From: Flavonifractor plautii ATCC 29863
GTDB taxonomy: Bacteria; Bacillota; Clostridia; Oscillospirales; Oscillospiraceae
Assembly (NCBI RefSeq): GCF_000239295.1
Contig: NZ_JH417696.1
Coordinates: 1-41,477, forward strand
Reading direction: 5' to 3'
Length of the DNA stretch: 41,477 nt
Shown here: piece after piece, positions 34,917 through 41,477 of the stretch
Layout: each line of letters starts with the position of its first letter
Position numbering within the stretch: the stretch's first letter is position 1
Made by a program: the position numbers and the translations under genes
The notes under the pieces: model-generated
Database searches by the model: none
What the model saw: only the letters and a program-made list of their open reading frames with translations
Told to the model about the DNA's origin: nothing

Positions 34917-34940
34917 GGAGGGCGGTTAATATCGCCCTCC
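34917..34940. terminator. Terminator hairpin after the DUF2974 gene (right copy)
   Basis: GGAGGGCG (34917-34924) pairs with CGCCCTCC (34933-34940), 8 bp past the DUF2974 stop. It is nearly the same 24-mer as the core of the left hairpin. Confidence 0.8.
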
Positions 34941-34948
34941 ATGTTCCC

Positions 34949-36052
34949 TTATGTCTCCTCGCCCCGGAGCAGGCCCATGCTGTTCCGCGCCGCCTCGGCC
35001 AGACGGGCCAGGGCCTGGAACAGCATGAGGCGGTCGGCGCCGTCCAGCGCCCGGAGGCGGCGCAGGCCAGCCGCCGCGGCCTGGAGCCCGCCCTCGGACA
35101 GCTCCGCCGTAGTCTGGGCCCCCGAGGCCCCCAGCACCTCGAACAGGAGGTCCACAAACTGCTCCCGCCGCTCCGGAGTCAGGGAGGCCACCCACTCCTT
35201 GAGGGTACGGCTGACAAAGCGGCTGGCGTCGGTGACCCGCTCCACCTCCACAAAGTCCGGCCCCAATATCTGCCAGGAAAAGGGGCTGTGCTGGAACAGG
35301 CCGGACTGATCGCTGCGCACCACGGTGTAGTCCTCCTCGTGGTCCAGAAGCATCCCCACCACCGAGGACTGGGGTACAAAGGTGTGTATCCGCCCCCGCA
35401 CCGCCTCATAGCCCGCCTCATCCACGGCCCCGGCGCAGAAGCCGGGGCCGTCGTTGTTGTAGACCGCCAGCAGGCGGTCGGGCGTCCGGCAGGCCGCCGC
35501 CGCGTAGACCGCCAGATTCCCGCCTTTGGAGTGCCCGCCCAGACGCAGGGGGCCGCCCCACCGCCGCAGGGCGTCGGACAGGTACTCCGCCGCCGACCTC
35601 TGGGCGGGCACCGGCGTCTGGTAGCTCATGTTGAAGTCCTCTTTCCACCCCACCAGGGTGCTGTCCGTCCCCCGGTAGGAGACAAACCGGGCCCCGTCTC
35701 CGGTGTCGATGGTGAGGGCGGCGAACTGCTCCTCCGTCCCTGCGTCCAGGTGGCTCACCCAGTCCAGCAGCATCAGGCCGGAGAACCGGGGCGCCCGGGC
35801 CAGGGCCCCGAAGAGGCGGAGCACCTCCTCCCGAAACTCCCCCCGGCCCCGCTCCGGCCGCGGCGGCCAGACGCCGCCCGCCGCCTCCCACCGCTCCGCC
35901 GCAGCCCAGAGGGCGGTGCCCTCCCGGTCCACCAGATGGTCCAGCGGCGCGTAGGATAGGGTGCTCAGGAGCAGATTATCCACCGGGTTGAAGGGGGACT
36001 GGGCCAGGCTCAGCTCCCCCCGCCAGTCCAGATAGTCAAACAGTCCGCCCAT
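34949..36052 (-). CDS. DUF2974 (Mbeg1-like) alpha/beta hydrolase
   Basis: A 367-residue lipase-fold protein of the DUF2974 family. The nucleophile elbow is in LGGHSKGGNLAVYAA (G-H-S-K-G), preceded by VSYRGTDSTLVGWKEDFNMSY, the usual oxyanion-side block. Further acid/His residues probably lie in the later half (VYNNDGPGF, LLDHEEDY, FQHSPFSWQ). There is no signal peptide, so it is cytoplasmic. Substrate unknown; members are often annotated as lipases without proof. It is 15 bp downstream of the pentapeptide-repeat gene and likely in one transcript with it. Confidence 0.88.
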   Translation of the reverse strand: MGGLFDYLDWRGELSLAQSPFNPVDNLLLSTLSYAPLDHLVDREGTALWAAAERWEAAGGVWPPRPERGRGEFREEVLRLFGALARAPRFSGLMLLDWVSHLDAGTEEQFAALTIDTGDGARFVSYRGTDSTLVGWKEDFNMSYQTPVPAQRSAAEYLSDALRRWGGPLRLGGHSKGGNLAVYAAAACRTPDRLLAVYNNDGPGFCAGAVDEAGYEAVRGRIHTFVPQSSVVGMLLDHEEDYTVVRSDQSGLFQHSPFSWQILGPDFVEVERVTDASRFVSRTLKEWVASLTPERREQFVDLLFEVLGASGAQTTAELSEGGLQAAAAGLRRLRALDGADRLMLFQALARLAEAARNSMGLLRGEET

Positions 36053-36067
36053 CGGGCGCTCCCTCCC

Positions 36068-36670
36068 TCACAAAAGCTGTATCCCCAGCAGGGGGATCAG
36101 ATCAACCGCCTGGGCCGGGTTGATCTTCATGCCCCGCAGCTCTCCCAGGCTCTCCGATACGGTGATGCCCTCCAGCGCGCAGTCGGAAAAATCCACGCCC
36201 TTCAGCGGCGTGCGGAAAAAGTCCACCTCCTGGAACCCCGTCCGGTGTGGGCTCAGGCCGGCCACATCCGCCTCGGCCAGCACGGCCCGGCGAAGCTGGC
36301 AGTTCTCCATGCGGCACTTTTTCCACCGCGACTGTGCAAAATTGGCGCAGCGGAAGGCGCTCTCGCCCAGGGTACAGCCCCGCCACCGGCTGGCGGTGAA
36401 CCGGCCGCCGTCCCCCTTGCAGTCCCGCACCACCGTGTCCGTCCAGACCGTCCCGCCGAAGCGGCAGTTGGAGAAGTCGCAGCCCCTCCACTCCACCCGG
36501 TCAAAGACCGCCCCCGAGAAGTCGCAGTTCTGGAACCGGCACCGGTGCAGGCACACCCGGCGGAACTCCAGCCCCGACAAGTCCGCGCCCGCCAGGCACT
36601 CCCCCTCCACCGTCACGTCCTCCACGTCCCGCTCTTCCCGCCGCGCCCGGCGCACTTCCTCCTCCAGCAT
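36068..36670 (-). CDS. Pentapeptide-repeat protein
   Basis: A 200-residue protein with degenerate A(D/N)LXX-type repeats from about 25 to 175 (for example GADLSGLEF, CDFSGAVFD, CDFSNCRFGG, ANFAQSRWKKC, VDFFRTPLKGVDFSDCAL), which fold into a right-handed beta helix. It is unusually rich in cysteine and arginine at the repeat faces. Such proteins include DNA-gyrase-protecting mimics but most have no known role; nothing here shows DNA mimicry. Start ATG 36670 has GAAAGGAG upstream. The DUF2974 gene follows. Confidence 0.87.
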   Translation of the reverse strand: MLEEEVRRARREERDVEDVTVEGECLAGADLSGLEFRRVCLHRCRFQNCDFSGAVFDRVEWRGCDFSNCRFGGTVWTDTVVRDCKGDGGRFTASRWRGCTLGESAFRCANFAQSRWKKCRMENCQLRRAVLAEADVAGLSPHRTGFQEVDFFRTPLKGVDFSDCALEGITVSESLGELRGMKINPAQAVDLIPLLGIQLL

Positions 36671-36739
36671 GGGGCAACACTCCTTTCTCCCCCTACTCTA
36701 CTACAATACACCGCCTTTGTATACACGAGATCACAAAAA

Positions 36740-36762
36740 CGCCCCCGCCATCGGCGGGGGCG
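36740..36762. repeat. GC-rich hairpin left of repeat copy 2
   Basis: CGCCCCCGCC-ATC-GGCGGGGGCG, one base different from the hairpin at 36968-36990. It lies 70 bp upstream of the pentapeptide gene's start, where no gene needs a terminator. Confidence 0.8.
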
Positions 36763-36763
36763 C

Positions 36764-36967
36764 CAGTATGTCGAAAAAGCCTCGCAGAGTTCGCGCCCGC
36801 AGGCGCGAATCAAGTACCAATCTGGTTTCCCCGGCGACATGTGCGTCGGGGAAAACACTTCTCAGGCTGCAAGTGTTGGGTCTGGCCTCCGCAGGCGGAT
36901 AAACCCTGCGCGCGGCAGACTGCGGCTTTCTCAAAAAAGTGGCTTTGCCACTTTTTCGACAGACTGC
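36764..36967 (+). repeat. MITE-like dispersed repeat, copy 2 (variant)
   Basis: A 204-bp noncoding element bounded by 16-bp terminal inverted repeats with one mismatch: CAGTATGTCGAAAAAG (36764-36779) and CTTTTTCGACAGACTG (36952-36967). The interior differs from copies 1 and 3 apart from short shared segments near TACTTGAT.CGCG when read on the minus strand. It also contains several hairpins (for example TTCGCGCC..GGCGCGAA at 36791-36809 and AAGTGG..CCACTT at 36939-36955). No coding potential. Confidence 0.75.
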
Positions 36968-36990
36968 GCCCCCGCCGTCGGCGGGGGCGT
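36968..36990. terminator. Terminator hairpin after lrgB, right of repeat copy 2
   Basis: CGCCCCCGCC-GTC-GGCGGGGGCG, 10 bp past the lrgB stop and directly adjoining the end of the repeat. Near-identical to the hairpin at 36740-36762. Confidence 0.8.
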
Positions 36991-37000
36991 ACGGATTCCG

Positions 37001-37681
37001 CTACATCAGGAACAGGGAGAGCACCACTGTGATCAGCCCGCACACCCCGATAGCCAGCCCGCTCATGGCCCCCTCGGTCTCTCCCAGCTCCAGAGCCTTG
37101 GAGGCGCCCACCGCGTGGGAGCTGGCGCCGATGGCCAGCCCGGCGGTCATGGGGTCCTTCACCCGGAACAGCTTGATGAGCAGCGGGGCCGCGATGCTGC
37201 CGAAGATGCCTGTGATCAGCACCGCCACCACGGTGATGGGGCCGATGCCGCCGTGGGCCTGGGATACGCTGATGGCAATGGGGGTGGTGACGGATTTGGG
37301 CAGGAGGGACGCGGTCATGGCCGCGTCCAGCCCAAACAGGCGGCAGAGCAGAAGGATGCTGCCCATGGAGGACGCCGAGCCCACCACGCACCCAACCAGA
37401 ATGGGCAGCCAGTTCTCCTTCAGAATACGGATTTTCCCGTAGATGGCCACCGCCAGGCAGGCGGTGGCGGGGGCGAGAAACATGTTGATGATCTCTCCGC
37501 CCTGATGATAGGACTCATAGGGAATGCGGAACAGCAACAGCACCCCCACCACCAGGACGATGCCAATGAGCAGGGGATTACAGACCACCAGGCCGGTCTT
37601 TTTCTGGATGCGCACCCCAACCCAGAAGGCCAGGATACTCAAAGCGATGCCAAAAAAGGGGGAAGCAAACAGCTCAGACAC
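37001..37681 (-). CDS. lrgB: LrgB-family membrane protein
   Basis: A 226-residue membrane protein with about seven hydrophobic helices and the LrgB/CidB signatures (FLAPATACLAVAIYGK, PKSVTTPIAISVSQAHGGI, GASSHAVGASKALELGETEGAMSGLAIG). With LrgA it forms a holin/antiholin-like or small-carbon (pyruvate) transport system. Overlaps lrgA by 8 bp. Its position beside spo0A may link it to late growth or sporulation, but that is inference. Confidence 0.93.
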   Translation of the reverse strand: MSELFASPFFGIALSILAFWVGVRIQKKTGLVVCNPLLIGIVLVVGVLLLFRIPYESYHQGGEIINMFLAPATACLAVAIYGKIRILKENWLPILVGCVVGSASSMGSILLLCRLFGLDAAMTASLLPKSVTTPIAISVSQAHGGIGPITVVAVLITGIFGSIAAPLLIKLFRVKDPMTAGLAIGASSHAVGASKALELGETEGAMSGLAIGVCGLITVVLSLFLM

Positions 37682-38039
37682 GGGACTTCCTCCTCTCCAG
37701 CAGGCGCAGGGTGAACCGGATGCTCAGGGCGGTGGCGCCGAAGGTGATCACCGTTGAGAGCAGGCAGACCAACACCAGCGCGACGGCCGAGCGGCCCAGC
37801 ACATCGAAGTAGTTGATGACGCTCACCCCGGCGGGCAGGAAAAAGAAGGCCATGTTGGCCAGCAGAAAATCCGCCTTTTCCCGGATATGCTCGATTTTGA
37901 GCAGCCCGGTGGCCAACAGCGCCAGCAGCAGCAGCATGCCGATCACGCTGGCCGGGAATGGAACTGGCAGCGCCGCCTCAATGAGCTGGCTGAACCAGCA
38001 CACGGCAAAGATGACGCCGATTTGACAGATGATTTTCAC
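37674..38039 (-). CDS. lrgA: LrgA/CidA-family holin-like protein
   Basis: A 121-residue protein with four membrane helices and the family segments LPVPFPASVIGMLLLLALL and ANMAFFFLPAGVSVI. The GTG start at 38039 has AGGAGG about 9 nt upstream. Followed by lrgB with an 8-bp overlap. The normal regulator pair LytS/LytR is not in the window. Confidence 0.92.
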   Translation of the reverse strand: MKIICQIGVIFAVCWFSQLIEAALPVPFPASVIGMLLLLALLATGLLKIEHIREKADFLLANMAFFFLPAGVSVINYFDVLGRSAVALVLVCLLSTVITFGATALSIRFTLRLLERRKSRV

Positions 38040-38072
38040 GGGAATACGCCTCCTGTTTTACACATAAAGATG

Positions 38073-38101
38073 ATTGTAGCCCCGATCTCTCTCCCTGTCA
38101 A
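38073..38101 (-). promoter_or_regulatory. lrgAB promoter
   Basis: A minus-strand -35 TTGACA (38101-38096), 17-bp spacer and -10 TACAAT (38078-38073). Repeat copy 3 begins only 20 bp upstream of the -35. Confidence 0.8.
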
Positions 38102-38120
38102 CCAGCTTCCTCCGCCTGTT

Positions 38121-38281
38121 GAGGCTGTCGATAAACCCTTCAGGCAGAGGTTTCGGAGGGAACGATCGTGTGAAAGAAAACCGTCAGGGGTTTCTTTCGC
38201 GTTTGATCAGCCGACTTTTTGAACTTTTTTGAAGGTTCGAAAAGTCCCTCGGACTGTCGAAAATACTTTTTCGACAGGCTG
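38121..38281 (-). repeat. MITE-like dispersed repeat, copy 3 (reverse orientation)
   Basis: A 161-bp element on the minus strand relative to copy 1. It starts CAGCCTGTCGAAAAAG (38281-38266) and ends in TATCGACAG (about 38133-38125). Block by block it matches copy 1 (AACCTTCAAAA..AGTTCAAAAAGT, TGATCAAACGCGAA, CCCTGACGGTT, TTTCACACGATCGTTCCCTCCGAA) but lacks about 100 bp of copy 1's middle. It lies between spo0A and lrgA and directly abuts the spo0A terminator. Confidence 0.8.
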
Positions 38282-38310
38282 AACAGGCGGGGGAAAATCC
38301 CCCGCCTGTT
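38282..38310 (-). terminator. spo0A terminator
   Basis: AACAGGCGGGGG (38282-38293) pairs with CCCCCGCCTGTT (38299-38310), 13 bp past the spo0A stop. The repeat element begins at the very next base. Confidence 0.85.
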
Positions 38311-38323
38311 CGGATTGCTTTCC

Positions 38324-39094
38324 TTACTTCTGTTTGCGCTCCAGCTGGAGCTTGTCGGCGATCATGGCGATGAACTCCGAGTTGGTGGGCTTGCCCTTGG
38401 CGTTGCTCACCGTATAGCCGAAATACTTTTGCAGGGTCTCCAGATCACCCCGGTCCCATGCCACCTCAATGGCGTGGCGGATGGCGCGCTCCACGCGGGA
38501 GGCCGTTGTGCCGAAACGCTTGGCCACCTCCGGGTAGAGGATCTTGGTCACCGCGTTGATCACATCCATGTCGCCCACGGCGATGATGATGGCCTCCCGC
38601 AGATACTGGTAGCCCTTGATGTGGGCGGGCACACCGATCTCATGGATAATGGAGGTGACGGTGCTCTCCAGGTTCTGGCTCTCACCAGAGAGGCGCCCGG
38701 GCTCCTCCCCGCTGCTCTGGGGCTGTCCCGCCAGTTGGCGGATGCGCTCCATCACGGCGGAGAGTTTGCACGGCTTCATCATATAGTAGTCCGCGCCATG
38801 GGCCGCGGCCAGCTCCGCCATATTGCCCCGCGCAAAGCTGGAGAGCACCAGCACCCGGGGCCGGCCGGGCAGCGCCGCCAGCTCGGACAGCACCTCCAGT
38901 CCATCCATACGGGCAAGCACGAAATCCATCACCACGATGTCCGGGGAGAGCTCCTTTGCCAGGCGGACCGTCTCCTGCCCGTCCCCTGTCTCTGCGGCCA
39001 GCTCCAGGCCGGATTCCTCCTCCAGCGCACCCGTAAAGACACGGCGGAACTCCTCACTGGCATCGGCCACCAAGATCCTCTTTCTGGTTTCCAA
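38324..39094 (-). CDS. spo0A: Sporulation master regulator Spo0A
   Basis: A 256-residue phosphorylation-controlled regulator that starts sporulation. The receiver domain (about 5-125) keeps the acceptor Asp57 (VVMDFVL) and Lys107, but the acidic pair reads Asp11-Ala12 (VADASEEF) and the switch Thr is Ser85. The C-terminal DNA-binding domain (about 150-256) is highly typical: [73 protein letters not shown]. The TTG at 39094 with AAAGGG 8 nt upstream is preferred; GTG 39103 is possible. A distant ATG at 39178 lies upstream of the predicted transcription start. It follows spoIVB as in Bacillus. Confidence 0.95.
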   Translation of the reverse strand: METRKRILVADASEEFRRVFTGALEEESGLELAAETGDGQETVRLAKELSPDIVVMDFVLARMDGLEVLSELAALPGRPRVLVLSSFARGNMAELAAAHGADYYMMKPCKLSAVMERIRQLAGQPQSSGEEPGRLSGESQNLESTVTSIIHEIGVPAHIKGYQYLREAIIIAVGDMDVINAVTKILYPEVAKRFGTTASRVERAIRHAIEVAWDRGDLETLQKYFGYTVSNAKGKPTNSEFIAMIADKLQLERKQK

Positions 39095-39168
39095 TATTGA
39101 CACCCTTTCCAGCAGGTTTCCCTGCCCTATGTTTGCTGCCTGGCCAAGGCTGTTTACCGGTTGCCTAT

Positions 39169-39197
39169 AATTTACCATAATCAGACAGCAAACGCAA
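39169..39197 (-). promoter_or_regulatory. Possible spo0A promoter
   Basis: A minus-strand -35 TTGCGT (39197-39192), 17-bp spacer and -10 TAAATT (39174-39169), between spoIVB and spo0A. Transcription from it would start near 39162, supporting a TTG/GTG start for spo0A. No clear sigmaH site was recognised. Confidence 0.5.
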
Positions 39198-39257
39198 GGG
39201 TTTTTCTGGTAATTTATGGGTATTTCTCCTCGACTTCATTCGACCTTTTTACGACCG

Positions 39258-40310
39258 TTACGACCGGTTCTCCCCATTTTCCGCCTCCAGGAGCATATTC
39301 TCCGCCAAAATGCCGTAGCCCTGGGTGGGATCATTGACCAGAACATGGGTCACTGCGCCCACCAGCTTGCCGTTTTGCAGAATGGGGCTGCCGCTCATGC
39401 CCTGGACAATCCCGCCGGTGGTTTCCAGCAGGCGGGGGTCGGTCACCTTGAGCATCAGGTTCCGGGTATCCGCGCCGTTGGCGGGATACACCCGGATAAT
39501 CTCCACCTGATACTCCTCGACCTGGTCGCCGGCGATGTTGGAGAGAATCGTGGCCGCCCCGGTCTTGACCTCCTTGCGCTCCGCTACGGGCACCGGCTCC
39601 AGGCCGTCGGTCAGCGTACCGTCCTCCAGGCGGCCAAACACGCCGCTGGCAGTATTGGCGTACAGCTCGCCCAAATCCCGGTTCACCTGAAACGCGCCGT
39701 GGAGCTCGCCGGGGGCTCCCTTTTCCCCCTTCTTCACATCGGTGACCTCCGAATACATGATGGAGCCGGACTGGAGGGGCATGAGCTGGGCGGTGTCCAC
39801 GTCGTTGATGCCGTGGCCCAAAGCGCCGAACCGCCCGGTAGCGGGCTCGCAGAAGGTGAGGGTGCCGATCCCCGCCATGGAGTCGCGGATCCACGCCCCC
39901 AGCTTGTATTGGCCGTCGCTGCCGCACTGGACCGCCTGAGCGGTGAGCTGTACGGTCTTGTCGTCCCGCACCGCCCGGATGCTCATGGGTTTTCCGCCCA
40001 CCTCCTGGAGGACACTCTGCACCTCCTCGATGCTGTCCACCTCCTCCCGGTTGATGTGCGTGATGATGTCGCCCTCCCGCAGTCCACAGTCCCGGGCCGG
40101 GGCGCTGCTGCCCTCCGCGCCGGCCACCTCGGAAAAGCCCACCACCATTACGCCGTCGGAAAAGAGTTTGATGCCCACCGCGCGGCCCATGGGGATCACC
40201 GTCCGCTCCTCCGCGGCCCGGGCCGGGGCCGCCGATACCAATGACGCCAGCACGAACATCACCGCCACCGCCAGGGCCGCCCATGGCCTCGTTTTGGATT
40301 CCTCCTTCAT
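39258..40310 (-). CDS. spoIVB: SpoIVB serine peptidase
   Basis: A 350-residue secreted signalling protease of the spore program. In Bacillus it cuts SpoIVFA so that SpoIVFB processes pro-sigmaK. It has an N-terminal membrane/signal segment (about 10-32), a PDZ domain (about 55-120: GLREGDIITHINREEV) and an S55 peptidase domain. The triad is visible with Bacillus-like spacing: His166 (GALGHGIND), Asp291 (KVTDPRLL) and Ser306 (GMSGSP). The ATG at 40310 follows AGGGGTGG. The spoIVB-spo0A order is classical. Confidence 0.95.
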   Translation of the reverse strand: MKEESKTRPWAALAVAVMFVLASLVSAAPARAAEERTVIPMGRAVGIKLFSDGVMVVGFSEVAGAEGSSAPARDCGLREGDIITHINREEVDSIEEVQSVLQEVGGKPMSIRAVRDDKTVQLTAQAVQCGSDGQYKLGAWIRDSMAGIGTLTFCEPATGRFGALGHGINDVDTAQLMPLQSGSIMYSEVTDVKKGEKGAPGELHGAFQVNRDLGELYANTASGVFGRLEDGTLTDGLEPVPVAERKEVKTGAATILSNIAGDQVEEYQVEIIRVYPANGADTRNLMLKVTDPRLLETTGGIVQGMSGSPILQNGKLVGAVTHVLVNDPTQGYGILAENMLLEAENGENRS

Positions 40311-40341
40311 TTGACCACCCCTTTTTTGAATTGAAACGTGA

Positions 40342-40368
40342 AAAACGGCGCACGCTGCGCGCCGTTTT
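40342..40368. terminator. Hairpin upstream of spoIVB
   Basis: AAAACGGCGC (40342-40351) pairs with GCGCCGTTTT (40359-40368) over a 7-nt loop, with T/A tracts on both strands. It insulates spoIVB from transcription entering from the right; no gene was recognised that would use it. Confidence 0.7.
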
Positions 40369-40783
40369 TAATATGGCCGGAACGCGCGCCGCCGCCTCTG
40401 GCAATGAAACGCTCCTTTGGCTTGTCGTTTCCTTCCAGCGCCGGCCCCGTCGGCCTTCCTCCTTTTATTCCGCCAGATTTCCCCTTTGTCCCGGCAATTT
40501 CCTGTTTCGGTTATAAGAAGATTCTGGTAAAGTGCAAGGTAACCAAAAATTGGCGAGCGGTTCAAACCGAATCAAGCTCTTTATTCCGGGAGCCTGTTGG
40601 CCGCCCGCGCCATGGAAGCGGGCCCCCCCGTCGCCGCTGCCTGTGCCGCCGGGCTGCTGGCCTCGGAATACAAAGCCGCACAGGCCCCGGCCCCTGTGCC
40701 GTGCAGACATTCCCTGCCCCTGCGGGGTATGTCCGCCCCGCTCTGCGCATATACTCCACTATCACAAAACAGGGGGTATCGCT
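40369..40783. other. 415-bp gap without a recognisable gene
   Basis: The open frames here have low-complexity, arginine/proline/glycine-rich translations and no homology I can recognise. A less GC-rich stretch at about 40495-40560 (with TATAAG and runs of A/T) may hold a promoter for the gene at 40784 or for spoIVB, but no convincing -35/-10 pair or sigmaG-type site was found. Confidence 0.6.
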
Positions 40784-41296
40784 ATGTCCCGTTTGTCCAA
40801 GGCGGCGCTGATCACCTTTGTGGTGGCCACGCTGGCGGGCTCCTGCCTGCACTTCCTCTACGCTCTCTGGCCCAATGGCCTGACCGCCCTGCTGGCCCCG
40901 GTCAACGAAAGCCTCTGGGAACATGTGAAAATCCTCTACTGGCCCTGCCTGCTCTCCGGTGTTCTGCTGGTGCGCAGGGAGCCGGAGAGCCTGGGCGCCC
41001 GCGCCTTCTCCCTGCTTCTCTCGGCTGCGGTCATGCTGGGCGTGGGTTACCTCTATCATGTGGTGCTGGAGGGCGACTCCCTCTTTTTTGACGTGGCCCT
41101 CTATGTGCTGGTGATGGCCGCCTTTTTCCTGCTGCCCTGTTTCCTCCGCACTCCCGTCTGGAGCCGCACACGCCTGCTCTGGGCGGCGCTGGTGCTGGCG
41201 CTGGGCGCCGCCACCTTTGTATTTACCTGGTGCCCGCCGGATGGCCTGCTGTTCCGGGATCTCTCCCTGCCCGCCATTTATTCGCTTCCCTGTTGA
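40784..41296 (+). CDS. DUF6512-like integral membrane protein
   Basis: A 170-residue membrane protein with about five hydrophobic helices. The N-terminal part ALITFVVATLAGSCLHFLYALWPNGLTALLAPVNESLWEHVKILYWPCLL contains the NESLWEH(V)K segment that I associate with small DUF6512 membrane proteins of clostridia. Function unknown; no enzymatic motif beyond the conserved Glu/His in that loop. The start at ATG 40784 has GGGGG at 7 nt. Stand-alone gene ending in a hairpin. Confidence 0.75.
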   Translation: MSRLSKAALITFVVATLAGSCLHFLYALWPNGLTALLAPVNESLWEHVKILYWPCLLSGVLLVRREPESLGARAFSLLLSAAVMLGVGYLYHVVLEGDSLFFDVALYVLVMAAFFLLPCFLRTPVWSRTRLLWAALVLALGAATFVFTWCPPDGLLFRDLSLPAIYSLPC

Positions 41297-41323
41297 GTAT
41301 GAGCCATTTCGGCCGTGAGTATG

Positions 41324-41349
41324 TCCCTGCAGGGCCGGAGGGATTTTTT
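41324..41349 (+). terminator. Terminator after the DUF6512-like gene
   Basis: TCCCT (41324-41328) pairs with AGGGA (41339-41343), followed by six T. Short stem but correct placement. Confidence 0.55.
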
Positions 41350-41448
41350 CACAGAAAAAGGCGGAACGCACACGTCTGTCCGCGCAGACCTTTCGCCCCG
41401 CAAAGGGGACGCCGCTCCCCGCCTGCCCCGGTACGTCTCTACCCTGTA

Positions 41449-41477
41449 GGGGCGGGGCTTGTCCCCGCCCGCGGGCG
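41449..41477. repeat. GC-rich intergenic palindrome at the window end
   Basis: GGGCGGGG (41450-41457) pairs with CCCCGCCC (41463-41470), followed by GCGGGCG at the edge. Sequences of this TAGGGGCGGGGCTTGTCC style recur between genes in many GC-rich gut Firmicutes. The element is cut by the window end. Confidence 0.5.

Noticed and set aside
34690-34929. Small open frames within repeat copy 1
   Set aside because: They run through hairpins and repeat blocks that recur as noncoding DNA elsewhere; no ribosome site or homology.
39095-39178. ATG 39178 as the spo0A start
   Set aside because: It lies upstream of the predicted transcription start and has no ribosome site, and the extra residues do not belong to the receiver domain. 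TTG 39094 fits better.
40369-40375. CATATTA as a sigmaG -10 for spoIVB
   Set aside because: No GCATR-like -35 at the proper distance, and a terminator hairpin lies between it and the gene.

Overview
The window looks like chromosome from a GC-rich, spore-forming, low-oxygen Firmicute of the Oscillospiraceae/Ruminococcaceae type. It has spoIIR, spoIVB and spo0A, a rotary V/A-type ATPase, an archaeal-type AspRS linked to GatCAB under a T-box, and very high GC with strong C/G third-position bias. This is inference from gene content and composition; no taxonomic marker gene is present.

Region 1 (1 to about 4500) is foreign. It is much lower in GC than the rest and carries a PadR-repressor/MATE-exporter module with palindromic operators, an N-terminal fragment of a second PadR gene, a broken tnpW-like gene and a large serine recombinase. 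It is read as the right end of a mobile element that abuts spoIIR.

Region 2 (4552-9721, all minus strand) runs Lrp/AsnC regulator, PLP aminotransferase, ThrH phosphatase, DUF1015 protein, IspE and SpoIIR. Region 3 (9977-18736, plus) is a nine-gene V/A-type ATPase operon in the order G/H-like, C, I, K, F, E, A, B, D. It contains a hairpin-rich gap after the c-ring gene and ends in a 38-bp palindrome shared with the convergent uracil-DNA glycosylase.

Region 4 (19401-24284, plus) is a T-box leader whose best specifier is AAC (Asn), followed by aspS-gatC-gatA-gatB: a tRNA-dependent Asn (and Gln) route. Region 5 (24320-30047) holds an SLH-domain/PstS-like fusion, a MATE exporter preceded by a short terminated leader, a GNAT acetyltransferase and MetY. 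Region 6 (30044-33120, minus) is a tightly overlapped operon: HhH (ComEA-like) protein, response regulator, histidine kinase, GerMN lipoprotein. It is divergent from a D,D-carboxypeptidase gene.

Region 7 (34600-41477) has a DUF2974 hydrolase, a pentapeptide-repeat protein, LrgAB, spo0A, spoIVB and a DUF6512-like membrane protein. Three copies or relatives of a MITE-like repeat with ends of the type CAGnCTGTCGAAAAAG lie in its intergenic gaps, each abutting a terminator hairpin; at two loci the hairpin is present on both sides.

The signals most worth a second look are the repeat family with duplicated terminators, the terminated leader before the second MATE gene, the Asn-type T-box, and the DUF1015-ThrH pairing.
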